From assembly GCF_032854445.1 (NCBI RefSeq), contig NC_088300.1, forward strand, positions 52,490,984 through 52,554,983: 64,000 nt of DNA. The letters are read 5' to 3'. The first letter of the stretch is position 1. Every line of letters starts with the position of its first letter. Below the pieces are notes generated by a model. The model searched no databases and was not told the origin of the DNA. It was given only the letters and a program-made list of their open reading frames with translations. Made by a program: the position numbers and the translations under genes. This DNA is from Liolophura sinensis. Lineage: Eukaryota; Mollusca; Polyplacophora; Chitonida; Chitonidae. Below, in pieces: positions 36,960-47,816 of the stretch.

Positions 36960-37480
36960 TTTGTTGGCCTACCTTGTCTGTTAGTTTTATTTCTTTAGAG
37001 ATTTGGTTTACATGGGAGTGCAGGGCTTGTAATTAAGTTAGTGTGGGATAACGGGGACCGTGCTGACTCCCCAGCCTTTCCAACTTTGTAATTGCCCTGT
37101 CAATTAGGCGGGAATGAAAGCGAAACTGGAATGAGGCAATAACATTAGTCCTTCAGCCATGGAGGCGATTAGCCTAATGAGAGACAGTTGTCTTTGTGAA
37201 AGAATTAGGACCTATTTAATGTATTAAATGAGCCGGATGCAGCCCGGTGCGGATGAATACAGCCCTTACACCCATACCGCAATTTTGTCATCGAGAAAGT
37301 AATCTTTAAATACTATTCCAAGAATCACAGACAATGGCTAATTAATGGTTACCGACTTTCGTTCACACGTTTTCAGGCTGCTCGCCAGTGGCCCAGACTT
37401 GATTGTTGTTTAGGAAATGGCCGCTCGGAATCGTTTGTCAGAGCCCCCACATCTGTCTGAAGTTTGCTCTCAGTCGATTG
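36960..37480. promoter_or_regulatory. TAAT-rich block upstream of Lbx, candidate enhancer
   Basis: This non-repetitive block has more balanced base composition than its surroundings and a dense set of homeodomain-type cores. These include TAATTAA near 37029, TAATTG and CAATTA near 37086-37105, the inverted pair ATTAGCCTAAT at 37168-37178 and TAATTAAT at 37339-37346. There is also a CTTTGTG Sox-like site near 37192. It lies 6-7 kb before the Lbx start. Enhancer function is inferred only from site density and lack of repeats. Confidence 0.3.
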
Positions 37481-38126
37481 GTTGATTCTGACAAAACACG
37501 GCCATTTACAGGCGGACAGAACTCTAGGCTAGATTTATATCGGGCTGAGAAATCTGATTAGAGGCACGATAACGACGAAGAAACAAAATAATACAAGAGC
37601 TGATGGAAGAAGCATTCATAATTTATCAGGAAAAATGGCAAATAGAATAATAAGTCATGATCTAATGTAACTGTACAGAAGCTACTTTCAACAGTGAAAC
37701 AGTCGGAAGTGATTTGTTAAGAGTCCTTTTAACTGCCAGGTGTAATTAACTCAAGCATCTCTCATTGTTGCCTTCGCTAGTCGTTTGGATACAGACAATT
37801 TTTAATGTCAAGTGATAATGCATATATTACAATAATCGGATGAAAAACAAATTGGCGTTAGATTTGAACATGGTGATATTAGATAATCTTTGGCTGTGGC
37901 GGTAATCGGTCTTTAGGGATTACATAACCAATTACTGGAAAATGCTGTCGTTTTTCCACTGGATTCAGCAGTAAAATTACAACATTTACTATATTTAATC
38001 AAGATGCCATCTTTTTCTACGTACGCAAAAGCAAATGAATAAATAAATGAATCAGTGAATTAATGATTCATTAAATGGGCCTCAGCTCGAAAGGGCTAGT
38101 TATACCTGCCATATCACATGTTGTAA

Positions 38127-38370
38127 GAAACACTGAAGTAACTTTAACAGCAAAATTAAAACAAACGCTGACACACACTTTCTCTCTTCCAGCCAATATC
38201 GAATGCAGTGAAAAACACTAAAGCAATTCAAACAGCAAAGTTAAAGCAAAACACTGACATACATACTTTCTATCTTCCAGCCATATCGAATGCAGTGAAA
38301 ACACTGAAGCAACTTAAACAGCAAAGTTAAAGCAAAACACTGACACATATACTTTCTCTCTTCTTCCATT
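38127..38370. repeat. Tandem repeat, three units of 83-87 bp
   Basis: Units begin at 38127, 38210 and 38297, each with GAAA(AA)CACT, then AACAGCAAA and CACTGACA, and ending in CTTTCT..TCTTCCA. The last two units are the most alike. The array ends about 400 bases before the TA-flanked element. Confidence 0.85.
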
Positions 38371-38775
38371 ATTCCAAATGAATTTAACGCCGTATGCTCG
38401 AAATGTTTTCACAAAGAAGCAAAGGTGGCCAGGTTTATGCGTGGAGAAAACCGGAATGTCCAAGCAGAGTAAAGTTAAAGTTCAGAAAGTTAACCTTCTC
38501 AGCAGTTCTTTGAAATATCTGGTAATAACGCATAAAAGTGTGCCACAGGCATATACATACTGACACAAAGGCAAATGAGAGTCGCGAGTCGCGCTCTTGT
38601 GGTAATAGACGGTAGCCTTTCAATTGGTGAGGTACACGAAGTGCGAGTTCAAACAAGGCAAGGGGAGAGTGAATTGGTAGTTTTTTTTTCTCGCTCTGAC
38701 AGCTCGAGGGTCATTCAGGTGACAATAAACGGTCGGCGATACTCGTCGCATGCTAACATTCGTCGAAGAGCACTA

Positions 38776-39556
38776 TAGTCTATTTCTTTTAGAGTCGCCT
38801 AAAAATCTGTAAAAGTCATACTCCAAAATTGCCTTAATCAGCGATATGTAACAGTTCTACACTTGGATATGTTGGAAGTTATATTCTTGCAAAGAAAATG
38901 AAATTAGAACACTTTTTCTAATTCATAATGTTAAAATGCATAGGCTCAGTTTCGACGCCAAAAACTCATTGCTTTGGTGAGGTCATAATTATTCACAAAC
39001 CAGTGGCATGCTGGGGAATGGGCGTGGAGAGTAATTTGTTTTACAACAGGTGCACTAACATGCGGCGAGAACAAACTCCCCGCAGTACCACAGCCTACAT
39101 TCCACTCTCAGCGAATAGACTACATTGTTTTTTACAACGAAATTTCCTAAAATCTAGCTTTATAACCATACTGCCGTGAGATCATATACTACAACAGAAA
39201 AAATTAAATTCATTTATTAAAGTTTATTATACTAAAACGTAAATAATTTAAAATATGACAGTGTCAGAAGCAGGATTTACAGTAAAATCGTTAGCAGTTT
39301 AGGAAACTAGTGTTGCCACTGGTTCTTGAATAACTATGACGTCACTCGAGGAAATGGGTTCTTGAAACCGAACTTAAGGACTTTAACCTTATGAATTAGA
39401 AAAAGTGTTCTAACTTCATTTTCCTTCTCGTAATGTGAACTTCAATGTGTAGAGCTTATGATGTCACGTGTCACTGACTAAAGGTAATTTTGGTATCCAG
39501 TATGACTGATTTTACAGACAGCTGAAAATAGGCAACTTTCAAAAAGAAACAGACTA
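38776..39556. mobile_element. 781 bp inverted-repeat DNA element (MITE-like) with TA duplication
   Basis: The left end (TAGTCTATTTCTTTT) is matched in reverse complement at the right end (AAAAAGAAACAGACTA), each flanked by TA at 38774-38775 and 39557-39558. The arms stay alignable inward for about 170 bases. This includes a 40-base stretch near 38900-38940 that pairs with 39380-39425 with only a few mismatches. TA duplication is typical of Tc1/mariner-type transposons. No transposase is encoded, so it would be a non-autonomous derivative. The family is not one I recognise. Confidence 0.7.
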
Positions 39557-39955
39557 TATTATCAAATCCGTATGGCGCGCATATGTGTACTCACAAGTGG
39601 AAAAGTTTGTTAGTTGCTTGCCAAAAGTCGGTAGTTTCCTCCACCGATAAAACGTACCGCCATCGTTTAAATGAAATATTCTTGATTATTGCTTTAAACG
39701 AAAAGACAAAAATAGACAAAATGTATATAAGCATCGATAAAGTATCCCACAGGGTGTTTAAAAAGACGCTTCAGCCTACGTCATCCCAACCCTGTTTTGC
39801 TTTTTAATCGTGTTTCCGGATGCTCTAACATGGCATATCCCACTGATGAGTGCGCCACAATTAAAAAAAAGTCCGTGGCCGTTTAGATATACTTCCACCC
39901 TTTGTCCTAAATAACTCATGTTATATTATTTGTTGTCTTTTCGTTTAAATAAATG

Positions 39956-40022
39956 AATGAATGATTATGGCTTCATGCCACCTCGGCAATATTTCAGCCA
40001 TATCGTGGCGGGAACATGTTAA
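39956..40022. repeat. Short dispersed-repeat fragment
   Basis: The segment with GGCAATATTTCAGCCATATC and GTGGCGGGAACATG resembles a repeat that I recall as common in gastropod genomes. Only this one clear piece is present in the window. A shorter CCAGCCATATCG echo occurs in the 38 kb tandem array. Classification is uncertain. Confidence 0.3.
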
Positions 40023-40160
40023 AACCAGGAAGCCGTGAATAGTTTTCGACATGATCTGATGAACAATTAAAACTTAAAAGAAAAACAGACGAACATTTTA
40101 AAAACAGTTTAACAACTAAATAAGTCGATAACCACAATTACTTTTATTTTATGCATTGAA

Positions 40161-40260
<100 letters not shown>

Positions 40261-40261
40261 A

Positions 40262-40733
40262 CTATATTCTCTTATACAGGCCAACAGCCTTCAAAAAATC
40301 AATAACAGCATCGCCAGCGATGATGTCAAATAAATCATATACAGAGTTGACTGTGTAGAATCTGCCCAACATGGGCAAAGTCTACACAGTCAACCAGAAT
40401 ATGTTTGATCCTATATTGAGCATCACACCCAACACACTCGGGAGCCCTGCTCCCATCCAAGATGAAATTATGTGTTAGATGAGAATGCCCAATACGGCAT
40501 CTTGTTAAAACGACTTGATCTCTACGAGACATATCTAAGGTATAGGAATTATAGCCAATGACAGGCTGAATAGCATGCAGTTTATTGTAAACCTGCAGAT
40601 CCCATTCACCCTGCCAAAGGCGACGAATATATTTAAGAATATTATACTTAAAATCATTATATAGTATTTTCTTTTCGCTTAAGCAACAATCAAACATTAA
40701 TAAATAATTGCAAAGAAAGCAAAATACATTCAT
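40262..40733 (-). pseudogene. 5'-truncated non-LTR retrotransposon (LINE), C-terminal ORF2 remnant with frameshift
   Basis: The minus-strand frame encodes the tail end of a Jockey/CR1-like reverse-transcriptase polyprotein. A WQGEWD segment is followed by RRDQVVLTRCRIGHSHLTHN and then a C-x2-C-x7-H-x4-C zinc-binding motif (ECVGC...KHILVDC). These are standard features of the region after the reverse transcriptase domain in such elements. A one-base frameshift near 40364-40367 moves the frame; in the new frame RFYTVNS continues to a stop at 40262-40264. The reverse transcriptase and endonuclease domains are absent. The 3' end abuts the (TA)n tract at 40164-40256, which could be its microsatellite tail. 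It is a dead copy. Confidence 0.75.
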
Positions 40734-43189
40734 CGAATGATATCGACGTTTTTTTTTAAGTGATAATGTAGCATTCTACGGGATAGAACAAGTTGCCGAA
40801 ATAAAGTGACTCCATCATGGTAAATACAGCTCCGAACAATGTATCACATCTCCAATAACAAAAATATGTCGATCCAAATTGCATTACAAAGCTGAAACAG
40901 ATTATAATATTTTATAAATGCATTAAATTTAAATGGGAATAATTGTTAACATGTTATTGAAATGTTCACTTTTAAATGTTTTCTTACAATGCAATTTTGA
41001 TTTGCAGCTAAACATTATGTACAAATATGCACTGGACATCCAGAATTTCAGTTACACTATAGTTTGTAAGCTCTCTGTAGCTTGTCTGTATATTACACAC
41101 ATAAAACATCAACTATAAATAAGACAACATTGACATGTACAAGGAAATATTCATGTTATCTGGCAATATCAAATCTAAACCGATGAGCGGATCAAGAACT
41201 TCCAGCTTTTTTCAATAAATATTGTGGTTCTGTAGCCGAGCAAATTTACATCCCTCTTGCTGGTAGCTGAACGGCAGTTTTTGACCAGAATTTATAATGT
41301 TTAAATCCATCAGAATGAAACATGGCGGTTTCATCTGCTATTTGCGCCTCGGAACCGTCCTGGGAGAGCCATGTCGTTCAACACGTCCAGCTGGAACGCT
41401 CAGACGAATCGTCTGCTTCAGTCTCTGTAGTGGACCTCAATCGAATTTAAACGGGAACGCTCTCGTGGTAATGGAGACGAATAATTCAAGCAAATCTCAT
41501 GGACACCTTTTAATGTCATTAAATAGAAGGATAATGGCTAGATAATGCAATCAGCACATGGCGTTGGTAAAATGTCGTTTGTTCGCTATCTCTATAACCA
41601 TTTCAGCTCTTGGAGACCATTCTTCATCAAGCTTCCGCTAAGCTTTGGGTTTAAACATTGCCTTGAAAGACTCGAACAAACGTCAGACTCGAGTCGGTAA
41701 ACACATCTAAACAGGGAAAACAGATACTACAGCTAACGAGGCATAATCAGTGGCAAAGAGAGTAGGCGAAAACACGTCTGAGATGGCGTGAAAGCCTCCA
41801 ACCTCCAAACTAGCGCTGTCTTTACCCAGTCATTCATCAGCAAGCGGCTTCCCTGTTAGCCGGAGAGCGGGAAGACATTTGGCAGATTTTTCATGTTAAC
41901 CGTTTCGATAGCTGCTTCTCTGTCTTTCATGTACACTTAGCTGAATTAGACACCTTGTACAAAAACAGCAAAAGCGAAATTGATTTCCAGGAGGCTTCAA
42001 CACTCACAGTGAAATGAGGGAAAATATATATCTGAGCCTGTTGACATTTGGCCGCGAAGCACTTTGAATTGTATGTGGGAGAAGTTTGAACTGTTTTTCT
42101 AGCTCTCGTCACATCTGTTAAGCACATAACGCCAGTAACGAGCCAACATACAGTCCTTTGAACTTGAAACAACTGTTCTCTTGATTTCGAATTCGCTTCG
42201 GATAGTCTTTCGTAACTCATTCTACGCCTCATGTACAGACGTGAAAATTATCTTTCATAAACCATGGATAAAACGAAAAGAGCGGGGATGATGAATTGTC
42301 GACAGGAAAAGGCTTAATAGGCTCGCGAAGGGGTAAGTGGCCACGTATAAAACTTTTGAAAGTTGTGTTATATCCGATGAAAAGACAAGATATTCCCTTA
42401 GATCTACCGGAGATGCATGGCACCTTTTAAGACATGTAGACCCCTTGGACATATATCTGTCCCGTTACCTACTGCATTGCCGAACCAATTTCATGCCACT
42501 TTTCATTTTCACTCGTTAAGGGACCACCGTGACATCTCGCCTCATATTCCTTGACAGGACACTCACTTCAGTATCTTATTTATCCCTCGAGCTATTCGGC
42601 CTCAATACTGGTCGACCAGGAGCCTAATGTTCGACTCGAACCTTTTAATTAACAGTTGCCGCCTTTTTCTGCCAGTACAAAGCCGGTAAGCGATTGCCTC
42701 GGAAGTCATGTCAGGAAGCAATGAGGCATGGCTGGGCTGTTGTGGACGAAAACGTTTGAACGAGACATATATCTATGCTCCATAAATCATGGAGCAGTCG
42801 GACTCTTTGTGGATGGTTTAAAGCGTCGAACACTTCAAAACAAATTTCCTCCTCATTTACTGTGTTTTCTTTAGTCATCCAGGAAAGTAAAAGAATACTC
42901 AAGGCCGTTTGTAACTTTTGTCGTGGATGGGGAGTTTGAATGTTATTTAGGTTCTTTATTTGTCTTCCAACCAATGTTGTGATCAGAAGAGAAAATCAGA
43001 AGAAAGTCACAATGACACAATACCAAGAAGTAATTCTAGATCATTGTACACGCACATTGAAAGAGTTGTAAGGTGTTTTCAGTGAAGAGCGACTTCATGA
43101 CTTCCTTTCAAACTTTGTGAACTGAGCCACAAATCTATTCATCTCTGAACATTTTCTCTGTAAGAAAGAAGCAAAAACATACACGATTT
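40734..43189. other. SINE-free upstream region of Lbx, proximal part
   Basis: Non-repetitive and GC-richer from about 41300 onward. Overlapping short frames on both strands show no known domain. It is likely to be regulatory sequence of the gene, though this is inference. Confidence 0.35.
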
Positions 43190-43420
43190 TACCCTGATTT
43201 ATCAGCCTAATTGATTTAGCGCTTTAAATCTTTGCTAGAAGTAGAGAAGATACTCCCAACGTGCAGCTAATTCAATTAAGAACCAATTCAACATGTTACA
43301 AGGCAATTACGCCAGTCCAGAGTGCATGCCGGGAAAGAGCTGCTATCCCAGTGTAATATTCACCACCCAGAAACTGGAGGCAGCAGACGACATTTGCTTA
43401 GCGGGAGACTGACATATTGG
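43190..43420. promoter_or_regulatory. Proximal TAAT-rich block before Lbx
   Basis: About 400-600 bases before the Lbx start the sequence carries CCTAATTGATTTA, GCTAATTCAATTAAG and GGCAATTACG. The first resembles composite homeodomain/TALE sites (TGATTTA). No repeat family was recognised here, so a proximal regulatory element is plausible, but this rests on motif reading only. Confidence 0.25.
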
Positions 43421-43715
43421 CGAGTTAAAGAGGCTTTCAAAAGCAACTGGCCAGAGAAGATATACGGTCTAATCGCTGTCCTGTGAAGACTATCAGTTAC
43501 ATGCCCCAGCCAACACTGTGTCGGTCCAGAGAGAGTCGAACGAGAGGTACCGACTTAAAGTTAACTACGTGCAAAACTCTGTCACTCAGCAGCGTGCAGT
43601 GCCAACAGTGATGGCTGGCTAGGCGGTGGGCGGACCCCGGCACAGGAGGGCAGGCATTTCATGTTTCTTACTCACAGTTTAGCTTCCACTTGGGCCATAG
43701 TAAAGGCAGCGATTG

Positions 43716-43824
43716 AATAAAAAGTGGAAAAGCCTCGGTGTGTATGTGAGAGAGAGAGAAGGAGTAGAGTTGTTTACCTTTCTCGGGGATTTTGAGGGTT
43801 TGTGTGAAGACATCACGCCAGGTC
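43716..43824 (+). promoter_or_regulatory. Candidate Lbx core promoter and 5' leader
   Basis: A TATA-like AATAAAAAG lies at 43716-43724, about 100 bases before the chosen ATG. It is followed by a GAGAGAGAGAGA run near 43749-43760, which resembles GAGA-type promoter elements. A two-codon start-stop ORF (ATG TGA) sits at 43744-43749. An alternative initiator-like TCACAGT lies slightly upstream near 43673. The transcription start cannot be fixed from sequence alone. Confidence 0.3.
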
Positions 43825-44428
43825 ATGTCGTTGTCAGGCAGCGTGTCTGATTCCGAGGACAGTGGGGCCACGATTCAGTACGCACCTATCCACAAGTTAG
43901 CCATGGTTCGCTTAGAACCACCGAGGAACCCTGACAGACCCTTCACTTCTTTCAGCATTAAGGACATTCTCGGGCATCATCGCAGTCACACGAAAACCTC
44001 TTTCCGATCCAGCCTGTTATCTCACGTACCGGCGTCTCTGCTAAGCGCAGTGTGCCACCGGTCAACCACGAACGGTAGCAGCCAAAACTCCAGAGGTTTC
44101 AGTAGTCGTCGGCTTTATCGAAGTCATCGTCTCCATCGCTCATGTCCCAGGTCAAATCATAGCACAAGTCAAAACGAGCAAAGACAAAGTAACCACCCGC
44201 TAGGGCAAAATGTGGCAAAGATTGTTCGACCATGGGACAACGATCAGAAGGGGGACATTATTAGTACATCGTCGTCAGACATAGAAGTGGAGGATGAGGA
44301 TGACAACGAGGAAGAAATCCACGTGGACGAGGAACCTTTACCTTTGGACAAGTCCGTTTCTCCGTTGGACGCCCTGATGGAAATGGCGACGAAAACCTTC
44401 GATGGTTTGGACGGTTCAGACTCTTCAG
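43825..44428 (+). CDS. Lbx: Lbx (ladybird) homeobox gene, coding exon 1
   Basis: This exon encodes residues 1-201 plus the first base of codon 202 of a ladybird-class transcription factor, a DNA-binding developmental regulator of muscle precursor and neuronal identity in studied animals. Residues 39-50 (RPFTSFSIKDIL-like) match the eh1-type Groucho-binding motif near the N-terminus of Lbx proteins. Residues 152-170 are strongly acidic. Residues 179-195 (SPLDALMEMATKTFDGL) match the conserved Lbx segment that precedes the homeodomain. The ATG at 43825 is the first in frame after a TAG at 43765 and has G at -3. The open frame extends further upstream, but only through a TTG. The exon ends in a strong donor, CAG|GTAGGT, with GT at 44429-44430, leaving phase 1. 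The middle (residues 75-125) is low-complexity and rich in Ser, Arg and His. Confidence 0.9.
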
Positions 44429-46998
44429 GTAGGTGACGCAATATCTGATTGCTGGTACAAAAAAAATAGGGAACTTTGTGTATCCTATTTTATTTTTGTT
44501 AAGGGATTCCGTAAATATTGTTATTGTGTAAGAAAAGGGTATTTTCGTGAGATGTTGTCTCAAAGGAATCGGTGTTGCAGAAATAAGAGACCAAGAAAAG
44601 AACGTCAATAATAAATGGAATAAAATACTTTTAGTGCGCCTAACTCATATAAATAATAAAATCTGATTTGTTATAATACATGTTAGATTATAAAATGAGT
44701 TCTTGGTCTATGTAGAGTACATGAATCAATTCTCGGGAAACAGTTTAATCCTTGTAAATATTTTGAATCTGAAGAAAAACTTATCAAAATATATTTGATT
44801 TCATCTTGTGATGTTAACTCCTGACGCGCTGTCTATCAGATGTAAAGCTAGTTAGGCTGACGGTCTAAGTACTATGTATGGAATGGTGTTGTTTTCAACT
44901 TGCTGAAAACACCGATAGCGATATGCTTATGTTAGGGCAAGAGTGAGGGTGTTTTTCATGCCACAGAGATGCTGATGCCTTGCCAGCAAATGCATTCAAA
45001 GGTACAAAGGCATTAGCAAAGGGTTTGCGTTTACGATATGATTATTTTGTGTCTTCGCGGAAAAATACATGTTCAAAGGAAATTTTTTAGTTTTCATTAA
45101 AATACTTTCTAACAGCAAAAACAGTTGAAAGTTATCAATTCACAAAATAACGTTTTCATAACATAACGTAAAGCAGGAAATGGATTTTTTGGATTATTCG
45201 CTTAAGTTTATATGATAAAAGGATGCCAATATTTTTTCCCAATAGACGCGAATAAAAACTAAATGACAAAAAACCTAAGTTGACAAGTTGGATGTTTATT
45301 GGGGGGATAGGACTGATGTAGTACACAGTTATGCGCTTGGCGATAAACACAAACATTTTGCTGTTTTTTTTTACACTACACAGTGTGCCTATACAGTACC
45401 TGTAGAGATACAGAATAAGTACGCCTGTATGGACAATGGCATGATATTCCCGAATACAAGTGGCCTTGTTAGCCGTACCCTGGGTTGTGAAGCTAATATG
45501 ACCCTGGTTACTAGTCGCTGTAAACATTTTATCATAACTGGTGCAGACGTCTAACTTTCTAGTGTAACACGGGGCACTCGTGTATGTCACCTTACGTTAG
45601 GTGTATCATTCAGTGTTTTGAGAGAAAGGAGATTCCCCTGTCGTCCAGGGCCCCGGGCTACATTGTTACTGAGCGGCGTCTTGTCATCTCTAATACATCT
45701 ACATTTTAACATGGTCAGTGTGAATTAGTCAGAAGACTGTCATGTTGTTAACGAGGCCAAAACTATCCGGGTTTACCTATTGCTGGATATTCGGCGTATG
45801 TCTACCCCCTGGATAAGGTAACCCTCTACCCCACGGGCAGTATACATGTGGGTTAGATTATCAGATGAGCCCCGACACCCATCTCTCAGTCTACCCCAGG
45901 CGCTCATTCTGCGAATTCTGACATCTTTAAGTACTAACAGTTAAATGTCAGCATTAAAAAACTCACAAAGGCATATCAACAGAGCCAGTACCACAGTTTT
46001 GCGAGAAACTTTCGAGAATTTTTTTAGAGATTTGCAATGATAGGAAAAGTTACACAAAGGCTTGAGTATTAAGAATACACAGGGAAAATCAAATATTATT
46101 CTTGATAATATAATATATATATTATATTATAGTATGTTATTATATAATATATAACAGGGTATTCTTCGTTTTTAATGAATTGATTTATTTCGCTTTTATT
46201 ATACATAATAAAATAGATAAATTTGTTTCTGATTTAGTGAAGTTTAAATACAATAAGTTACATAGAGCCATCATAAGCATATTTAACTTTTTCTTTATAA
46301 AACATCTCGAAAATATTCGTGTTTTGAGTGCATTTGGATTTACATCAGAGTGTTATTAGTGGTATATACTGAGGCCTTTGACAACATAGATTTTGTAACT
46401 TTTGTAAATTCTTAGTCTTATAAGAAATTATGCATGGGTTTTAACGTCGTAGCGTAAAAAAATATGTCATATGCAATAGTATGACTTCATTTAAAAACAT
46501 ACAGATAAACTCAAGTCAAATACCAATTCAGGGCAGAGCCGACAGGTCAGCTTTACCTGTGTGGAATAATTTATACAATGCACCTAAACATTTAAAGTAG
46601 ATTTTTTCCTGTTTAAACGGGTATTAACACTAAACATTATTTTTGTAGTTTGATGAAATTCTCGCTGATATTTTCTGTCAAATTAAGAGAAGTAAATCAA
46701 AATGAGCGATAGTTAAGACCTAGTCCATGGCATTCAAGTCGAATCTGACACTGATTTCCAAAGTACAAGGAAATGTTTTCCTATGAGTCTAAAAGGGGTT
46801 GTGACAGAAAATGTAGATCACGTGGTCATGTCAGGACATGCGCTCTCATTTGTTCCCGTGATTAAATAAGAAGATGATACCGTTGGATCAATTAAGAGGC
46901 CTGATGATATCGTTTAGCCGGTCTGACAAGGTTCCCTGTCGTGTAAAGGGGCTAGCACTTCTGACACTAGTAAGAAGGTGATATAACCCGGACTACGC

Positions 46999-47020
46999 CC
47001 CCCCCCCCCCCCACCCCCCC
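46999..47020. repeat. Poly-C tract
   Basis: A run of C interrupted once by A, inside the Lbx intron; a G-quadruplex-prone sequence on the minus strand. Confidence 0.85.
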
Positions 47021-47767
47021 GGGAAACGCACGGCTCATCAAGTCACTCTCACACCACTTGTTGGTCATAAATTCACATCGGTGAGCATGTAGACTTTTAC
47101 CTAACATCTGTGTACTGCCTCACTCAATTATCTCTGACTGACACAACATCGTTTACACTGGTCATCGCGTTAGGCATCGTAATCTTTGCTCTTCGCTGAA
47201 ACTCGGACAATTTACACAAGTGAGCATGTGTGTCTCCGTCACTGACCAGGACGAAAAGTACCAGCTGTAGCGCTGACTAAGTAGGCGAAGATAAATAGAT
47301 TCTTCCGCGGACAAATTTTATAGCTGCCGCATGTTGACCATTTGGCGGGTGGTGGCCTTCCTTCCGCCTTCTCTCTTTGGATAGACATGGTGGATATTTG
47401 TAAACATGATCAAACAGAGTGACGCGCAGATTGTAAAGCATGCTCAATAAACTGTCTGATGCTGAATAAATAGAGAGCTTTATGACTTCGCTAAAAGCCG
47501 CCCTTCGTCCCATATCCACTTTATACCCATCGGTACTTACACGGCTCGTTCTTCCTGAAGTTAAACTCAAGAGAACAGCGTACCTTCCAAAGAGTTTTAA
47601 AAGATATTTTATGATCATTTTGGGGGAGGGAATTAAGACTAATTATGTCAGTGTTAATGACTTAATAAAATCAGTGACAGAAAATTACAAAAAAAAAAAA
47701 TTCGTATGGAACTAGTAGTTTGATACGATTTTGCGCAATACACAAAAAGAATAATTCGTTTTGCTTT

Positions 47768-47816
47768 CATGACGATACGTATTAAATATTCTAATGACGA
47801 TACGTATTAATATATT
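47768..47816. repeat. Two-unit direct repeat in the Lbx intron
   Basis: ATGACGATACGTATTAA occurs twice about 25 bases apart. Confidence 0.8.

Noticed and set aside
43792-43824. Longer Lbx N-terminus starting at 43792
   Set aside because: That position is TTG; the first ATG after the in-frame stop at 43765 is at 43825, with a good context.
44244-44608. Minus-strand frames of 65 and 115 codons under the end of Lbx exon 1
   Set aside because: Shadows of the acidic coding stretch; low-complexity Ser and Pro runs are its complement.
45156-45590. 144-codon minus-strand frame in the Lbx intron
   Set aside because: Composition rich in Tyr, Ile and Lys fits AT-rich non-coding DNA; an opposing frame covers the same stretch and neither shows a domain.
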